Shown: one piece after another, positions 63,240-64,000 of the stretch
How the letters are laid out: every line of letters starts with the position of its first letter
Position numbering within the stretch: position 1 is the first letter of the stretch
DNA from: Diadema setosum
Taxonomy: Eukaryota; Echinodermata; Echinoidea; Diadematoida; Diadematidae
Reading direction: 5' to 3'
DNA: 64,000 nt
NCBI RefSeq assembly: GCF_964275005.1
Contig: NC_092689.1
Location: 4,648,674-4,712,673, forward strand
Program-made: the position numbers and the translations under genes
The notes under the pieces: model-generated
Seen by the model: only the letters and a program-made list of their open reading frames with translations
Database searches by the model: none
Told to the model about the DNA's origin: nothing

Positions 63240-64000
63240 TAACCTTCAAACAACCATTTCAAAGAGGCTATCGTCCGGATCGGTTTACACTCTATTACCA
63301 CTTGGTCTACAGCCAGTTGGTCTAATAGACTGTTTAATATCAGTTGGTCTAATAACCAGTTGGTCTAGTCATCATTTCGTCCAATTACTGTTTGGTCTAA
63401 TTGTTATTTGGTTTAATTACTATTTGGTCTACAGTCAATTTGTCTAATAATAGCCATTTGGTCTATTTTTGGTCTAACACCAATTTATATCATCAAATAC
63501 CGATTTAGTCTATTATGAGTTGGTCTAATTCCATTTCGTCTAATCATCAAAAGGTCTAATATAAAACCAAATTTGTCCAATATAAATTTGGTGTACACAT
63601 CACTAATTTTGGTCCATTGCCCAGTTGGTCTAGCCTCTGTCTATCATCATTTAGTCTACACCCATTTAGTCTAATGATTAAACCATTGATCTTATCGTCA
63701 TTTTGTCTAATAGCCAGCCTCCTGGTCTAATCAGGTACCATTTGGTCCAATCATAGTTTCGTCTATATGACCAACTGGGCTTTTTTTTTAATTTTTTTTT
63801 TCGGGGGGGGGGGCCTTTTTATTGATGTGTACACCAAATTTATATTGGACAAATTTGGTTTTATTTCAGACCATTTGATGATTAGACGAAATGGAATTAG
63901 ACCAACTCATAATAGACCAAAAATAGGCCAAATGGCTATTATTAGACGAATTGACTGTAGACCAAATAGTAATTAAACCAAATAACAATTAGACCAAACA
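63240..64000. repeat. Large inverted repeat of degenerate ATTTGGTCTAATNACC words, runs off window
   Basis: Words of about 16-20 bp around TTGGTCTAAT recur from about 63300. The block 63389-63602 is the reverse complement of 63833-64000, apart from one indel of some tens of bases; the right arm is cut by the window end. The spacer holds more of the same words and T/G runs (63781-63813). It resembles a fold-back element with subrepeat arms. Confidence 0.9.

Noticed and set aside
63240-63780. CRISPR-like repeat-spacer array
   Set aside because: The TTGGTCTAAT words are degenerate, spacing is irregular and the genome is clearly eukaryotic.

Overview
The window is a stretch of large-intron, repeat-rich animal DNA. 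It reads as an invertebrate metazoan, most likely a marine deuterostome such as an echinoderm. The reasons are AT-rich introns of up to about 19 kb, abundant fold-back and tandem-array elements, L2/CR1-type LINEs, and a LINE carrying a 2A-like peptide plus PHD finger, a combination described from sea urchins and lancelets. The species cannot be fixed from sequence alone.

Only one host gene is recognisable: a large cadherin-superfamily gene on the + strand. I can place 22 internal exons between 11,855 and 62,339. All splice phases agree, giving 3,348 nt or 1,116 codons of uninterrupted frame, and the product is a chain of about 11 extracellular cadherin (EC) repeats (nine complete, one partial at each end). 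No start codon, signal peptide, transmembrane segment or cytoplasmic tail lies in the window, so both ends of the gene are outside it. The introns recur at three fixed positions of the EC fold, as expected for a gene built by repeating a three-exon cassette.

Layout. 1-11.8 kb: no exon recognised; a fold-back with a perfect 79-bp palindrome, arrays of GGTCAAA-type repeats, a repeat element split by a 1.13-kb insertion, nested palindromes, and a 1.6-kb composite repeat. 11.9-31.5 kb (intron 1, 19.5 kb): small MITE-like elements, a 150-164-bp tandem-array element, a second split copy of the composite repeat, and a LINE cluster (22.3-30.4 kb) in which an L2-like LINE on the - strand carries two later insertions and sits beside a + strand CR1-like LINE. 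31.5-32.4 kb: exons 2 and 3. 32.4-43.6 kb (intron 3): a - strand LINE with 2A-like/PHD/endonuclease/RT parts flanked by inverted termini, then a fossil Ty3/gypsy-like LTR element with near-identical LTRs, then a tRNA-like repeat. 43.6-62.3 kb: exons 4-22, with microsatellites, LINE tails and an inverted pair of 0.46-kb repeats in the introns. 62.3-64 kb: a LINE tail, a GC-rich tandem repeat and a large inverted repeat made of GGTCTAAT-like words that runs off the window.

I found no tRNA, rRNA, CRISPR or operon-like structure and no second host gene. The items most worth a second look are the tandem-array element families, the 2A/PHD LINE, the LTR element with a single long gag-end/protease-like frame, the inverted repeat pair flanking cadherin exons 12-15, and the loss of many calcium-linker motifs in the cadherin.
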